DNA of 64,000 bases from Ailanthus altissimus. Its lineage: Eukaryota; Streptophyta; Magnoliopsida; Sapindales; Simaroubaceae. Location of the stretch: contig OX327710.1 in NCBI GenBank assembly GCA_946807835.1, positions 19,084,501-19,148,500 on the forward strand, in the 5' to 3' direction. Made by a program: the position numbers and the translations under genes. This document shows, piece by piece, positions 12,230 to 24,603 of this stretch. The notes beneath the pieces were generated by a model. It did not search any database and had not been told where the DNA came from. It was given only the letters and a program-made list of their open reading frames with translations. Every line of letters starts with the position of its first letter. Position 1 is the stretch's first letter.

Positions 12230-15200
12230 ATGGCCTCTTACAGGCCATTCCCACCACCACCACCACCACCACAATCCTCATTCCCGCCACCACCGCCGCC
12301 ACCAAACCAAAACCCCTCACAACCGCCGCCGCCACCACCATCACAACAAGCACCGCCGCAAAGACCAAATCTTTATCCGCAGAACTGGGGTGGTTATAGT
12401 AATAGTAATAGTACTGGTGATGGTGGTGGTACTGCCCCTCAAAACTATGCGCAAATTCGCCCGCAACAGCAGCAACAACAACAACAACATTATCAGCAAC
12501 AATATTCATATCCACCCCCGCCTCCGCTCCCAGAATCTTCTTACTCACCTCCCCCTCCACCTCCACCACCACAGCAGCAAACACAGCCTCCAATGTATTT
12601 TTCGAGTAATCAGTATGGTCAAAATTCAATGTATAACGTTCAACCACCAATGCAGCCACTACAACCACCACCTCCGCCTCCTAGTTCTCCACCGCCTCCT
12701 CCTCCACCTAGTTCCCCTCCACCTCCTCCTCCTAAGGAGGCTGAGGGGAGAGATAAGGGATTGAGTGACCGTGATAAGAGGGGGTCTAAGGAGCTTTCTA
12801 GGCGTGATCACGGGCATTTGAGGCATGAAAAACCGCCAGTGCCACCGCCAATGACAAAGAAGGAGAATGGTGGTTTAGGGAGGGTGGAGACTGAAGAAGA
12901 GAGGCGGTTGAGGAAGAAGAAGGAGCATGAGAAGCAAAGGCAGCAAATGAAGGAGTCACAAAATGTGGCTATGCACAAAGGTCCGGCAGTGGCTTCAAAA
13001 GGAGGGCACAGTGGGTCAATGGTAGGATCAAGAATGGGGGAAAGAAGAGCTACACCACTTTTGAATGGTGAGAGGATTGAAAATAGGTTGAAGAAGCCAA
13101 CTACGTTTTTGTGCAAGTTGAAGTGAGTATTTTTCTTTCAAGTGTGAACAGTTGAATGCGTAAATTGCTTGAAAATTTTAATTATGGTGGAAAGCACGTG
13201 GAAAATAAGTACAGAAAAAACATCTATATGAATTATGCCTTGACATTGGCATTTTATGCTTACTTTCTCGTTGAACTCTTCGTGCTTGGTATTTGTTTAT
13301 ATATTGTAATTTAAATTGTGGGCGAGAGATGGTGTTTGCTCTGGATTGGTTCTCTGGCATAATTATCTTATTCAAGTGGTTACTTTGTCTGCTTCTAGTT
13401 ATGACATGCTATCTTAACCTTTGAGCTTTTTGTAGATTCCGAAATGAACTTCCTGATCCAAGTGCACAACCAAAGCTAATGTCTCTGAAGAAAGAAAAAG
13501 ATCGGTATGAGATTGTACTACATTTTCTTTAAGTAACTACATTAACTTATCCATGGATTTCATATGTGTGTATGTATTTATTTCTTGGAGGATAAGAAAA
13601 GAATTAGCCACTGGTATATTTCTGCAAGTCTTTTTAACCCTAGTAAATAAGGCTTGCATCTATTAGAACCTGTTGGTTTAAGCTCTGAAGTTGCAAAGAA
13701 AGCTGGGAGAAGTGTTATTTTGTTGTTTTCATGCATCCAGATTTCATGATCTGACCTAATTTCATATAGAACTATCCTGGTAATCTTTCAATATTTTCTT
13801 GCAGATTTACAAGATACACAATCACATCTTTGGAGAAAAATTACAAGCCCAAACTATATGTTGAGCCAGATCTTGGGATTCCTCTTGACCTACTTGACCT
13901 TAGTGTATACAAGTATTACATCTAAACTGTTTAAACTTTTTAAAATGAATTCAACAACTTCTATGTGATGCCAGTTCTAATATTCTTTTTTCTACTTGTT
14001 TAATTAGTCCTCCTAGTGTTAGACCACCTCTTGCTCCAGAAGATGAGGAATTGTTGCACGATGATGAAGTAGTTACCCCTGTGAAGAAAGATGGTATTAG
14101 AAGAAAAGAACGACCTACTGATAAAGGTGTTTCTTGGCTGGTGAAGACACAGTATATCTCTCCTCTTAGCATGGAATCAACAAGACAGGTATTAGCTAAG
14201 TTCGCCGTTGCATGTGTTTTTCTGTTGAAAAATATTGCTGACAGCTTTATCATAACAAATGCATTGGTATTTCAGTCTTTGACTGAAAAACAAGCGAAAG
14301 AACTGCGAGAGATGAAGGGAGGCCGTAGCATATTAGAAGATCTTAACAATAGGTTTGTTTTCTTCAAACCTGTCCATTTGAATGCAAAATCCCAGCAGAA
14401 ATGTAGTTATGAAATGACTTTCCATTTCTTTTTACTGAAAACATCAATTATTTTTTCAGGGAAAGACAGATTAAGGATATTGAGGCATCATTTGCAGCAG
14501 CCAAGTTGTGCCCTGTTCATGCAACCAATAAAAATTTACAGCCCGTTGAGATTATGCCTCTGTTACCTGATTTTGATCGGTATGGCTGTTCTCATGCTTT
14601 TACTATTCCGGTTTTTTTTTTTGAGCAATGTCCTTTGGTCCAAGCTTGGTGCAGCTTGTTTCAATTTGTGCCGTGGAGAATGCTTCTCTTCTTTTCTTGG
14701 AAAGAAGATATATATCATAGCCATATAATAACTATGGCACAATATTTGATTGCTGAATTGATGACCTCATCCTTGCTCGCACCTCAAATTGCTGATTTTG
14801 AAGCCCCAGATTTCTATAAGAGTTTTTTTTAAAGGGCCTATTTGTAGATTTTAAGACTTTTATTGCTTGCCTTGTTCTGCAAATAGACTGATTAGATATG
14901 GTCTTGGACAATTTATTTACTGAATTTAATATTGCATCCATCATATTCATAATAACTTTGACCTCTATTTTTTCCAGATACGATGATCAATTGGTTGTAG
15001 CATCATTTGATGGTGCTCCTACTGCAGATGCAGAAATCTACAGCAAGTTGGATAAATCTGTTCGTGAAGCCCATGAATCACGGGTCAGTCATATATAAAT
15101 GGGTTTTGTTGCATAGTAGTAGTTAAATGATGGGTTAATGAAAAATTGTTTCGGTAAGAGTTGGACACCGATTCATTGTCAAAGCACTCTTATGGCTCAT

Positions 15201-16607
15201 TTATTGTTTTTGTGTAACTACAAGTACTAATTGCATAAAGAACAACACTGGAAACTCGATAATCTGGTGCCTGGAAAGGAATAAGTTATGGCATACACTT
15301 CAAAGAGTAGATTGCGTGGATGTTTATTAAGAAGTAAGGTTTTGGGCGTTGAGAAATGACTGGAATGTTGCTGGAAACATTCGGTGATCTCACTCTATAA
15401 TTTTAGATTTTAGTTGGAAGCTTCCTTCTCCAGAAAGTATTTGTTTCTGATGTTTCTATTTTTTCTTTTCTGTTAAAAAATTGTCTGTATATTACAAGTA
15501 GAAGGCTGTTAATATTTGAAGTATAATATTGAACTGTGGCTGATTGTTCATTGCAGTTAGCGAAAATAGTTGAATATTTGCTTTTATCCTTTTGTTTCCT
15601 TAAGTGGCTAATGATACACAATGTATTGACAATCTCATACTTCATTCATGTCACAGGCTATTATGAAAAGTTACGTGGCAACAGGCTCAGATCCAACTAA
15701 GCAGGAGAAATTCTTGGCATATATGGTCCCTTCAGCAGATGAGGTAGATAAGCTTTAAACTCCGGATTTGATCATGGAATCAATCTTATTGCTTAATTTA
15801 TTGTACAAATTCTAATGATACTAATTTATCATCCATTTCTTTTTAATCTCTATGGTGGCAGTTATCAAAGGATATGTATGATGAAAATGAGGATGTCTCA
15901 TTTTCTTGGGTTCGCGAGTACCACTGGGATGTATGTGCAACGACTTTTATTTGGCAAAGTAGCACTATTGTTTTGGGAATAATTTTTCTTCTGACTCTTC
16001 AACAGGTCCAGGGTGATGATGCGGATGACCCAACAACGTACCTCGTTTCATTTGATGATGGAGAAGCTCGCTATGTGGTATGTTTTCTCTCAAATTCAAT
16101 TTATACTTTCAATGCACATGTTTGTGTTGATTGCACTGTGGGTTCTTACTCATTCTCCTCATGCTGCAGCCTCTCCCTACAAAGCTTAATTTGAGAAAGA
16201 AGAGGGCAATTGAAGGAAGATCTAATGATGAGATTGAGCAATTTCCCATTCCTTCAAGTGTAACTGTGAGGCGAAGATCAACTGTTGCTGCAATAGAATT
16301 GAAGGAGTCAGGGGTATGATAGAGCCGTATTTTTAAAATTTTACCTTATATAAGTATTCTTAGGGGCTGTTTGTTTCTTAATCTGAGATCCGAAATTTGA
16401 ACATAAACTTTTTCTTGCTCCTGGGCATATTTGACACGGTGATGATTTCAGGCATATTCAAATTCAAAGGGAAATGGTTTGAGTTCAAAGATGAGAAGGC
16501 ATGATGATGATGATTATGATGATGAGGGTCTTGAAAGATCACGTAAGGCTTCACCGCATCAAGACCTTTATCAGTCAAGTGGAGCAGAAGATGATATGTC
16601 TGACTGA
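12230..16607 (+). CDS. PAF1: RNA polymerase II-associated factor 1 homologue (PAF1; ELF7/VIP2 type), 12 exons
   Basis: Exons by frame and borders are 12230-13122, 13436-13504, 13805-13912, 14008-14188, 14276-14352, 14460-14579, 14978-15083, 15657-15743, 15862-15930, 16006-16077, 16170-16313 and 16452-16607, summing to 693 codons plus stop. The product is a core subunit of the nuclear PAF1 complex, which supports Pol II elongation and H2B/H3K4/H3K36 marking; in Arabidopsis the gene is ELF7/VIP2, needed for FLC expression. Residues 1-170 are proline-rich with a Gln tract. A charged ETEEERRLRKKKEHEKQRQ helix follows. The Paf1 domain runs from NRLKKPTTFLCKLKFRNELP, through DLGIPLDLLDLSVY, RPTDKGVSWLVKTQYIS and HATNKNLQPVE, to LNLRKKRAIEGR and VTVRRRSTV. 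The tail is acidic and ends EDDMSD. No lesion is seen. It converges on the MMS19 relic, whose stop codon is 644 bases away. Confidence 0.96.
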
Positions 16608-17250
16608 TGTTGTCTATTGATTCAAATGCTACATTGAAGGTGAAGAATGCAGGCAGTTTTAGTTTGTTTAGGTTTCACGGAATACCTATGGGAGGCAGAG
16701 ATGCAAAGGAAACCGTAAAAAGATGTTGATTATAGCAGAAATCCTGTTTTGACATGCAGTTGAAATGTTGCCTTGGAAACGAATAGATCATTCTGCAATT
16801 AATACACGTTCTTTTTCGCTTTTCAGCTTTCTTTGTTTTGGTAAACTTGCATATTTGCTTTACTAGTAAAAGTTGCAAGGTCTTACAGTAATAATATGCT
16901 TCAAGCTCCCGAGACTTCTGGGTTGCCGAAAAAATAAACGAAAATGAAAGAACTTTAAATGTGTTATCAAATCAACTGAAAGTCTCTGCAATGGTGGTTG
17001 AGTGATGCGGTAGCTTCTACAAGAAGAATAGCAAGCTTTCTCTAAGCTCTAAACACACAGGACAAGCACCATTAGATAAGGAAATTAAGTTACTTCTTGC
17101 CAAACAAAAAAGAGGCGTATATTTACAAATATTCTTATTTATAAGCATTTATAAATAATATTACACCAAAAAATAACTTTGAAACGTGTTAAAAACAATC
17201 TTTGTATCCACACTTCAAGGTCGAACTCTGGAAGGGAAATTCTGCTACCT
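16608..17250. other. Convergent 3' regions of PAF1 and the MMS19 relic
   Basis: No coding region is seen. The stretch must contain the PAF1 3' UTR and whatever remains of the MMS19 3' UTR, which face each other. Candidate AATAAA-like words occur (for example AAAAATAAACG near 16929), but I cannot assign cleavage sites from sequence alone. Confidence 0.45.
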
Positions 17251-17746
17251 TCAGAAATGAAGACTTCTTGATGCAGTTGATGCCCTGTTTGATGATCAAC
17301 AAAAATTAAGGCAATAAAAAAAATATCAATATATAGAGCGAGAATATTAAAGTTTCTAAAGCACTGACCACGCTTGCCGGCATTTGACAGCTTCCTGACG
17401 AACAGCTCTCTTTGGATCATCAAGAGCCTTTGTTACGGCTTCCAGAACCTAACAAATACAACGAGGTGGTGATTTTATTGACAGTTGAGATAAACGACAA
17501 GTGTTATAGCAGAAGTAAATCAATGACTACAAATACTGAAACGTAACAATATTATTCTTATTGCAACCAAGAGTAAAGTAAATTAATGCATAAAACTACA
17601 AAATAAAGAAAAGAGAACCAAAAACTTCATAGCCACACTGCTGCTGCTCTTAAGTCTTAACTAACCTGTCTTCTCATGGGATAGATCCGGGCATGGGCCA
17701 GTGTAAACATGGCTATAAGACACTGGATCGCCGTCTCTCGAACAAG
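17251..17746 (-). pseudogene. MMS19: MMS19 relic: three C-terminal exons (intact)
   Basis: Exons 17746-17666 (begins LVRETAIQCLIAMFTLAHAR), 17448-17369 (VLEAVTKALDDPKRAVRQEA) and 17284-17251 (ends ASTASRSLHF, stop) have good GT-AG borders and stay in one frame through the stop. They form the last HEAT-like repeats, the part of MMS19 used to hold CIA1/CIA2B and client proteins. The upstream neighbour exon is about 5.4 kb away because copia element A sits in the intron. Confidence 0.9.
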
Positions 17747-18497
17747 CTGAAAATGTTAAAAACGCACTCCATAATTTCAAATATTTTGCTACATTTATCT
17801 TTAATCCATCAGAATATACAAGTTGAATCCATTGCAGAAAGCAAAGCTAGCATTGAGTATAGTCCCTAAAATGGTTCTCACTACAAACTTTAAAATCTTT
17901 GCCATAATGTTCCACATTTTGTGGAGGAAGTTGTCATCCAAAATCTTATTTCTTTCTCAAGTCAAGTGCAAAACTAAATCACTCACAACCTAGTATTTAT
18001 GGGCTAGAAAACTAATTTGTTTCGTCTAACTTTTTTTCCCCCAAGAATATAGCTCAGTTTATATTTGTTGAATCTATGAGATTTTTTTCTGCAAAGATGC
18101 TACATAGTTTAAGTTTTTAAATTTTAATTTTTGAATTCATAATGTTAGTTATGTTTATTTAGTCAAGCTAAATAATTCCTAAACTTTAAGAAGTTAAGTA
18201 TTCAAATATTTAAATTATCAAGTAGTTGAGATAATTATGCAAAAATCTCTCTTGAGATTTATTTTTCTTCTGTATTTATTTCAATTTCTGGAATAAAAGA
18301 AAAACAGTGAGTTATGCTCTAAATTTTCAGCTTTACAAGCTTCTCTGCAGATTATTTTTTTATTTCTTTTTCATTTTCATTTCTCTACAGCGGTATCAGA
18401 GCTCAATTCTTAAGGGATTATGGGTGTTGTTTTTGAGTGGCTGTAAGAGTAAACACTCGTGAGTTTCAAACACCAGTAAGTCTATTTTTGTGCTCAA

Positions 18498-19429
18498 ATG
18501 GCATCAAACAATTTTTCAACTCCTGCTCCTCCTCTCTTTACTAGAGAAAATTATCAGATTTGGGCTATCAAGATGAGATCATACTTGAAAGCCATGTGTT
18601 TATGGGATGTCATTGAGAATGAAGTCGAATTTGCACCACTACCACAAAATCCAACTTTAGCTCAGATTAAGAAACATGAAGAAGACTTGGCAAAGAAACC
18701 CAGGGCACTTACTTGTATACACTCAGCGGTATCTGATGCTATGTTCACTAGAATTATGCAATTTGAATCACCAAAACAAGCATGGGATAAGCTGAAGGAA
18801 GAATTTAAAGGCAGCTCCAGAGTGAAGACAGTCAAAATTCTAACTCTCAAGAGAGAGTTTGAAATGCTGAGGATGAGAGATGATAATACAGTAAAGGAGT
18901 ATTCCTCCAAGCTTATACAGCTTGTGAACCAAATCAGGCTTTTTGGTGAGACATTTAAGGATTCAAAAGTGGTAGATAAAATTATGGTTAGCTTACCTGA
19001 AAAGTTTGAATCTAAAATATCAACAATAGAAGAATCTTGTAATCTAAAAGCTCTGACAATTGCTGAACTTGTAAGCAAACTGCAAGCACAAGAGCAGAGG
19101 TCCACTCTCAGGTCAAAAGAAAACATTGAAGGACCTTTGCAGTAAAACACAAAGGAAAGAAGAATGGAGAAAAAGATGGAAAGAAATTAACTAGTGATAG
19201 GTTGAACAAAGGCAAAACTTCAGCAGAGAGTTCAAATGAGGTTCAAACGAGGGGTAAGTTCCCGCCTTATGGAACCTGTAAAAGAACTAACCACTTTGAA
19301 AAAGACTATTGGTACAAGGGAAAAACTCAGTATCAGTGTAGGTTTTGCAAAAAACATGGGCATATTGAAAATTTTTGTAAACTGAAAATGCAGCAAGGAG
19401 AAAACCAACCTGCACAGCAAGCAAATTAA
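18498..19429 (+). pseudogene. Copia A gag, interrupted
   Basis: The first frame (18498-19145, 215 residues) begins MASNNFSTPAPPLF and carries the copia gag signature ENYQIWAIKMRSYL, followed by FKGSSRVKTVKI and an LxQLVNQIR region. A stop at 19143-19145 breaks it. The CCHC zinc knuckle CRFCKKHGHIENFC continues in a second frame at 19202-19429. Gag would package element RNA into cytoplasmic virus-like particles. The break means the full protein is not made. Confidence 0.85.
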
Positions 19430-19499
19430 GTTGAAGACCTCTCACAACCTGAAGAACATTTGTTTATGGTCTCTAACACCACTCAACCACATGGAACGA

Positions 19500-22492
19500 A
19501 TATATGACTTGTTGATAGTGGATGCACAAGCCACATGGAAAACAATTTCAGTATGTTTACTTCTCTTGACAGAACCTACAAAGTCAAGGTGAAATTGGAA
19601 AATGGAGATCTTGTTCAAACTGGGGGCAAACGTACTGTTGCTGTTCAAACCAAGCAAGGTATTGAATTTTTTTCTAATGTCTTATATGTTCCATGTCTAG
19701 ATCAAAACTTGTTGTGTGTAGCCAAGATGATCAAGAAGGGATACTCTCTGAATTTTAAGAATAATTTATGCACTATTTCTGACTCACATGGCCTGAAAAT
19801 AGTTAATATTGAAATGAAAAATGATTGCTTTCCATTGGATTTAAGTTTGGCTAGGCAGTAGATTTATAGTGCCAAAACTGATGAAACTTAGTTGTGGCAT
19901 AAAAGATTTGGTCACTATAATCAGAGATCCTTAAAGATCATGAAAGATAGTGATATGGTGATAGATATGTCTGATATTCATATGAGTGATGGTATCTGTG
20001 AATGTTGTTAGAAAGGTAAAATGCATAGAAAATCCTTTTCAATTAACAAGGCTTAGAGGGTAGCCAATAAGCTAGAACTAGTACATACAGATATCTGTGA
20101 TCTCATGAGTATTCAATCTCTGAATGGAAGCAAGTATTTTCTTTAATTCATTGATGATCTCACAAGGATGACTTGGGTTTATTTTCTATCTAACCAATCT
20201 GAAGTTTTCTTTATGTTCAAGCAGTTTAAAGTTTATGTAGAAAAGCAAAGTGGTTGCAGTATTAAAATTCTAAGATCAGACAATGGCCAGGAGTACAAAT
20301 CTGCAAATTTTGTGAATTTTTGTGAAAGTGCAGGCATCAATCATCAGTTTACAATACCCTATACTCCACAGCAAAATGGAGTATCAGAAAGAAAAAATAG
20401 AACTGTTGCTAAGATGGCCAGGTGTATGATTTTTTAGAAATATCTGCCTAAGTGTTTTTGGGCTGAAGCTATAAATACAGCAATTTATCTATTAAACAGG
20501 CTCATTACAAGGTCTGTGAAGGGAATGACACTCTATGAGGCTTGGTTTGGTTCAAAACCATTAGTCAAGCACTTAAAAACATTTGGTTCAGTATGTTATA
20601 TCCATGTTCCAACTATTAAAAGAAGTAAACTTGATGAAAAGGCAGAGTTGGGTATTTTTCTAGGTTATGCAGCAAGTTCTAAAGGATATAGAGTCTACAG
20701 CATGAAGACTAAGAAGGTTGTGGTTTGCAAAGACTTGGAAGTTGATGAAATGACCTTCTGGAATTGGGAAAGAAACTCGGTTGTAAAGCAAAATCTTTCT
20801 TCTGCAGGCTCAAGTAAAAAAAATGAAGTTTCTGTATCTTCTACTGAAAATGAAGAAGAATATGATGATTCTGACCTTGACTCACTTGTGATCAAAACTA
20901 AGTCTTCATCTGAAGTTTATGCAAAATGTAATGTTGCAATTATGGAACCAACTGATTACTTTGAAGCATACAAACAGGAAGAATGACAGAGGGCAATGAA
21001 GGAAGAAATCATGATGATAGAGAAGAATGATACTTGGGAACTGATCACTAAGCCAAAAGGAATGAATGTTATTGGTGTCAAGTGGGTTTATAGGACCAAA
21101 TTAAACTCTGATGGTTCCATTTTCAAGCATAAGTCCAGATTAGTTGTAAAGGGATATGCACAAGTGGCTAGGATATACTATAGTAATACATTTGCACCAG
21201 TAGCAAGACATGATACCATTAGAATGCTATTGGCCTTTGTTGCCAAACAAGGATGAAAGGTCTTTCACTTAGACATCAAGTCTGCTTTTCTAAATAGCAT
21301 TCTTGAAGAGAAAATTTATGTGCACCAACCTCAAGGCTTTGTAGTGGCAGGACAAGAAAATAAAGTTTACAGGCTCAGAAAGGCTCTTTATGGATTAAAG
21401 CAGGCCCTCAGGTCTTGGTATGATAGAGTTGACTCCCATCTGATCCATCAAGGATTCAGGAGGAACGAAAATGAAGCAACATTGTATGTTAAAGATCTTG
21501 AAAATGGTGCTAAGTTGATCTTATCCCTATATGTAGATGATATGCTAGTAACTGGAAGTGACTTTGAGCTTCTAAAGAACTTTAAAAGGGAAATGCAGCA
21601 AGAATTTGAAATGTCAGAACTGGGGCTAATGAATTACTTCTTAGGAATAGAAATTTATCAGATGAAAAGAGGCATTTTTCTCACTCAGAGAAAGTATGCC
21701 TGGGATATTCTTAAGAAGTTTAAATTAGAATAAGGGAAACCAGTTGCAACACCACTTGTTCAAAATGAGAAACTGAGTTTGGAGGATGGTGAGGACAAAG
21801 TAAATTCAACCTCTTACAGAAGCTTGATTGGAAGCCTTCTTTATTTAACTGCCACTAGACTTGACCTTATGTTCTCAGTTAGTCTTCTGTCAAGGTTTAT
21901 GCACTCATCAAGTCAAACTCACTATAAAGCTGCTAAAAGAGTGTTAAGATATGTCAAAGGTACAATAGATTTTGCGGTGTGGTATAAGAAGAAAGCTGAT
22001 GGATGGTTAATAGGGTATGTTGATAGTGATTGAGCAGGAAGCATGGAAGATTCCAAAAGCACCTTAGGGTATGTTTTTTCTTTTGGATCAAGTCCTTTTT
22101 CATTGAACTCAAAAAAGCAGGAAGTGGTGGCTCAATCAACTGTTGAGGCAAAATATGTCTCTGCAGCTGCTGCAGCAAATCAAGCCATTTGGCTTAGGAA
22201 ATTGATGACTGACCTTGGAGAAGAATAAGTTATGCCTACACAAATTATGTGTGATAATAAATCTGCAATTGCTATTGCAAACAACCTTGTACAACATGAT
22301 AGAACCAAGCACATCAAGATCAAGTTTCACTTCATCAGAGAAGCTGAAAAAAATCAAGAAATCAAGCTGCTACATTGTAAGTCTGAACAGCAACTTGCTC
22401 ACATTCTAACTAAAGCACTACCTAAAGGCAAATTTGAAGAGTTAAGAAACAAGTTAGTAGTATCAAAGAAAAGTCTCAAGGAGGAGTGTTGA
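19500..22492 (+). pseudogene. Copia A pol, many stops
   Basis: Pieces are in the order protease (LVDSGCTSHM near 19510), integrase (LWHKRFGHY zinc region near 19890; catalytic stretch [14 protein letters not shown] near 20270; [15 protein letters not shown] near 20360), reverse transcriptase (IGVKWVYRTKLNSDGS near 21075; catalytic SLYVDDMLVTG near 21525) and RNase H (STLGYVFSFGSSPF and ANQAIWLRKLMTDLG near 22050-22220). At least eight stops cut it, including Trp-to-TGA changes at 21254-21256 and 22031-22033. It is not functional. Confidence 0.88.
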
Positions 22493-23116
22493 ATCTATGA
22501 GACTTTTTTCTGTAAAGATGCTACATAGTTTAAGTTTTTGAATTTTGATTTTCGAATTCATAATGTTAGTTATGTTTACTTAATCAAGTTAAATAATTTA
22601 TAAACTCTAAAAAATTAAGTATTCAAGTATTTAAATTATCAAGTAGTTGAAATAATTATACAAAAATCTCTCTTGAGATTTATTTTTCTTCTGTATTTAT
22701 TTCAATTTCTGAAATAAAAGAAAGACAATGAGTTATGCTCTAAATTTTCAACTTTACAAAATTCTCTGTAAATTATTTTTTATTTCTTTTCATTTCCATT
22801 TCTCTACAATATTTGCACACTTTTACTTAATTCTTGATAATAAAATATAAAACCAAATGTGATATTATGCAGCATGTTTTCTCGAAGTTGGTCTCCATAC
22901 AGGGCCAAGTAATATGAAATGAGAAACATTTATAAAATGAACCTCCACAAGAAGCTGTGATTATAGTGAAGGAAAGAGGATGCCATTTTTACTTTAAGAA
23001 AAAAAAATAAATCAAAAAGAGAAATTTTTCAAACCACCAAAATGGTCCAAGTAAAAATGCACTGACGGGGATAAGACAGCAAAGTTTAAGTATTTTTAAG
23101 AGAAGCCATTTATTAC

Positions 23117-23689
23117 CATCATACGAGGGTAAGCAATAAGTTCAACAAGACTATTAATGATGATATGAGCTCCATGACAGCTTCTTGTCCTGCAAACATA
23201 AGTGCAAAATTGAAACTTTTGTAAAGGGCCATTGAAAAAATTGATTATGATAGAATAGTGTTTTCTAGGAGAAATTGGATTATATAAAGAAAGGCACATC
23301 TGTGATGTAATTTCCGAAACAGAAATTTCTTAAATCTGAAAACAACAATGCACACAACTAGTCTTACCATTTTTATCCATTAATATTCCTGATAAGACCA
23401 GCAAGAGACTGTACGCAATATCTTTATCCAAACCATCATTACTTAATACGGATAAGCCATCCATCATTATTGGGATTAGTTGCAAGGATAAAATGTGATA
23501 CTTTTAATACAATTAAATGTACTTGCTTTTGTCCGGGATATAAGACTGGCATAAAATCTAACCTAAGAAATTTTAGGATATTTCTACACTGACCTTCTTG
23601 GCATCATTCAAGACAACAATTAGGGGAGTGTCTGATATAATATGTGCACAAGCCCGGGACAGTATTGATCTGCAATCAAAAGGCAGCCT
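23117..23689 (-). pseudogene. MMS19: MMS19 relic: three damaged exons
   Basis: Block 23594 to 23669 or 23689 encodes ILSRACAHIISDTPLIVVLN and ends at a good donor. Block 23368-23479 encodes LIPIMMDGLSVLS and SLLLVLSGILMDKN; the two bases before its expected start read AA instead of AG (23480-23481). An alternative acceptor (AAAAG) further upstream would add about seven residues in frame. Block 23117-23189 starts GQEAVME and ends IIINSLVELIAYPRMM, but in two frames: 73 nt are present where frame continuity needs a length of 3n+2, consistent with loss of four bases near 23170. Confidence 0.8.
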
Positions 23690-23950
23690 CTGCAAATCAT
23701 TAAGTGGTTCAAATATGTCTTTCAATTGTGGCTCCCACTTGCACAATAAATGTTTGTTCAAGGTGCAGAAGTTTGTAACTTCATTTGTTCTATGCACACA
23801 ACTCCCAAGGAATTGTGATTCACTAACACCTTTTTCTTTCTATCATATTCATGCTTCAGTGACCTATTACTTGTGTGTTGGTAAGTTAGAGGGTATGACT
23901 TGTAGTGACGGGGGCTGATGATCAGGAGATTGTCCTTGATTGTTTTATAT

Positions 23951-24032
23951 GACACACATAAAGGAAAAGGAATGAGATGACATGGTGTTATGACATACAT
24001 AAAGGAAAAGGAATGAGATAACACGGTGTTTA
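23951..24032 (+). repeat. Two-copy 41-bp tandem duplication
   Basis: GACACACATAAAGGAAAAGG... starts at 23951 and GACATACATAAAGGAAAAGG... at 23992, both continuing AATGAGAT and then a CACGGTGTT/CATGGTGTT tail. The period is 41 bases with a few mismatches. It lies in an intron of the MMS19 relic and has no visible function. Confidence 0.7.
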
Positions 24033-24137
24033 AGAGTATGGAACTGAAAATCATGAGATAGCGACTACAATAGTTCACGGCATTACTCTTTGGCTTTTGT
24101 TCATTTGGATTTCAACAATTGTTGCATTTTAGGCTGC

Positions 24138-24345
24138 ACTTAAAGAGTGTATTTTTCCTTTAGCTCATAAATTAGGTCTCTTTTGTACATGCATCTGATA
24201 AACTGAAGTTGGACCAAAGCTACAGCTGATAGACCAATAGTATCTAGCCGAATTAATCCAAATCCATACGTAGCAACTAGTTCCAACATGGTGCTGACAT
24301 CTTCTAGTTGAGCAGCATTTTGATCAATAAACGTATTAAGGTATG
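24138..24345 (-). other. Unexplained open frame in an MMS19 intron
   Basis: On the minus strand an open frame of about 65 codons runs from about 24345 to a TAA near 24138. It reads IPYLNTFIDQNAAQLEDV, then MLELVATYGFGLIRL, then VALVQLQFIRCMYKRDL. Its composition looks like real protein, without the Lys/Asn/Phe bias of random AT-rich frames. It is not part of MMS19 as I know it. It may be a captured exon or gene fragment. I do not recognise the family. Confidence 0.35.
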
Positions 24346-24603
24346 GAATGAAATAGAAATCTGATCAAAGACAGGACAGATAAGATGAGAATATTAGGCA
24401 AAACAAATCCAGTCATATGCTAATTGCTTGGTCTCTAAATTTGTTCTGCAGGAACTATCAGGGGTGATCAGATTTTGCTTCAGCAAGATGAATTACTAGT
24501 CTATGTCTTGGTATGAGCCCCTCAAACAGCAATACAATAGCACAATCGAACAGTTAGGCACAGACAGGCAACAATCATACAGCTACAAATAAAAACTAAA
24601 GCA

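Larger units (their letters stand above)
18066..22808 (+). mobile_element. Copia element A, complete with LTRs but decayed
   Basis: LTRs are 18066-18389 (324 bp) and 22487-22808 (322 bp), with TG...CA ends and more than 20 differences by eye. The 5-bp target duplication ATATT flanks both sides (18061-18065 and 22809-22813). A primer site CGGTATCAGAGC at 18391-18402 follows the left LTR, and the purine tract CAAGGAGGAG precedes the right one. The interior carries gag and pol in copia order (protease, integrase, RT, RNase H) with many stops. It lies antisense in the intron between the LVRET exon and the 23117-23189 exon of the MMS19 relic. It is related in protein, primer site and LTR start (TGTTGA) to elements B and C. 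Confidence 0.95.

Noticed and set aside
12219..12764. Overlapping long frames on both strands over the PAF1 start (His-rich and Val-rich)
   Set aside because: Shadows of the CCN-rich poly-proline tract in the true PAF1 frame.
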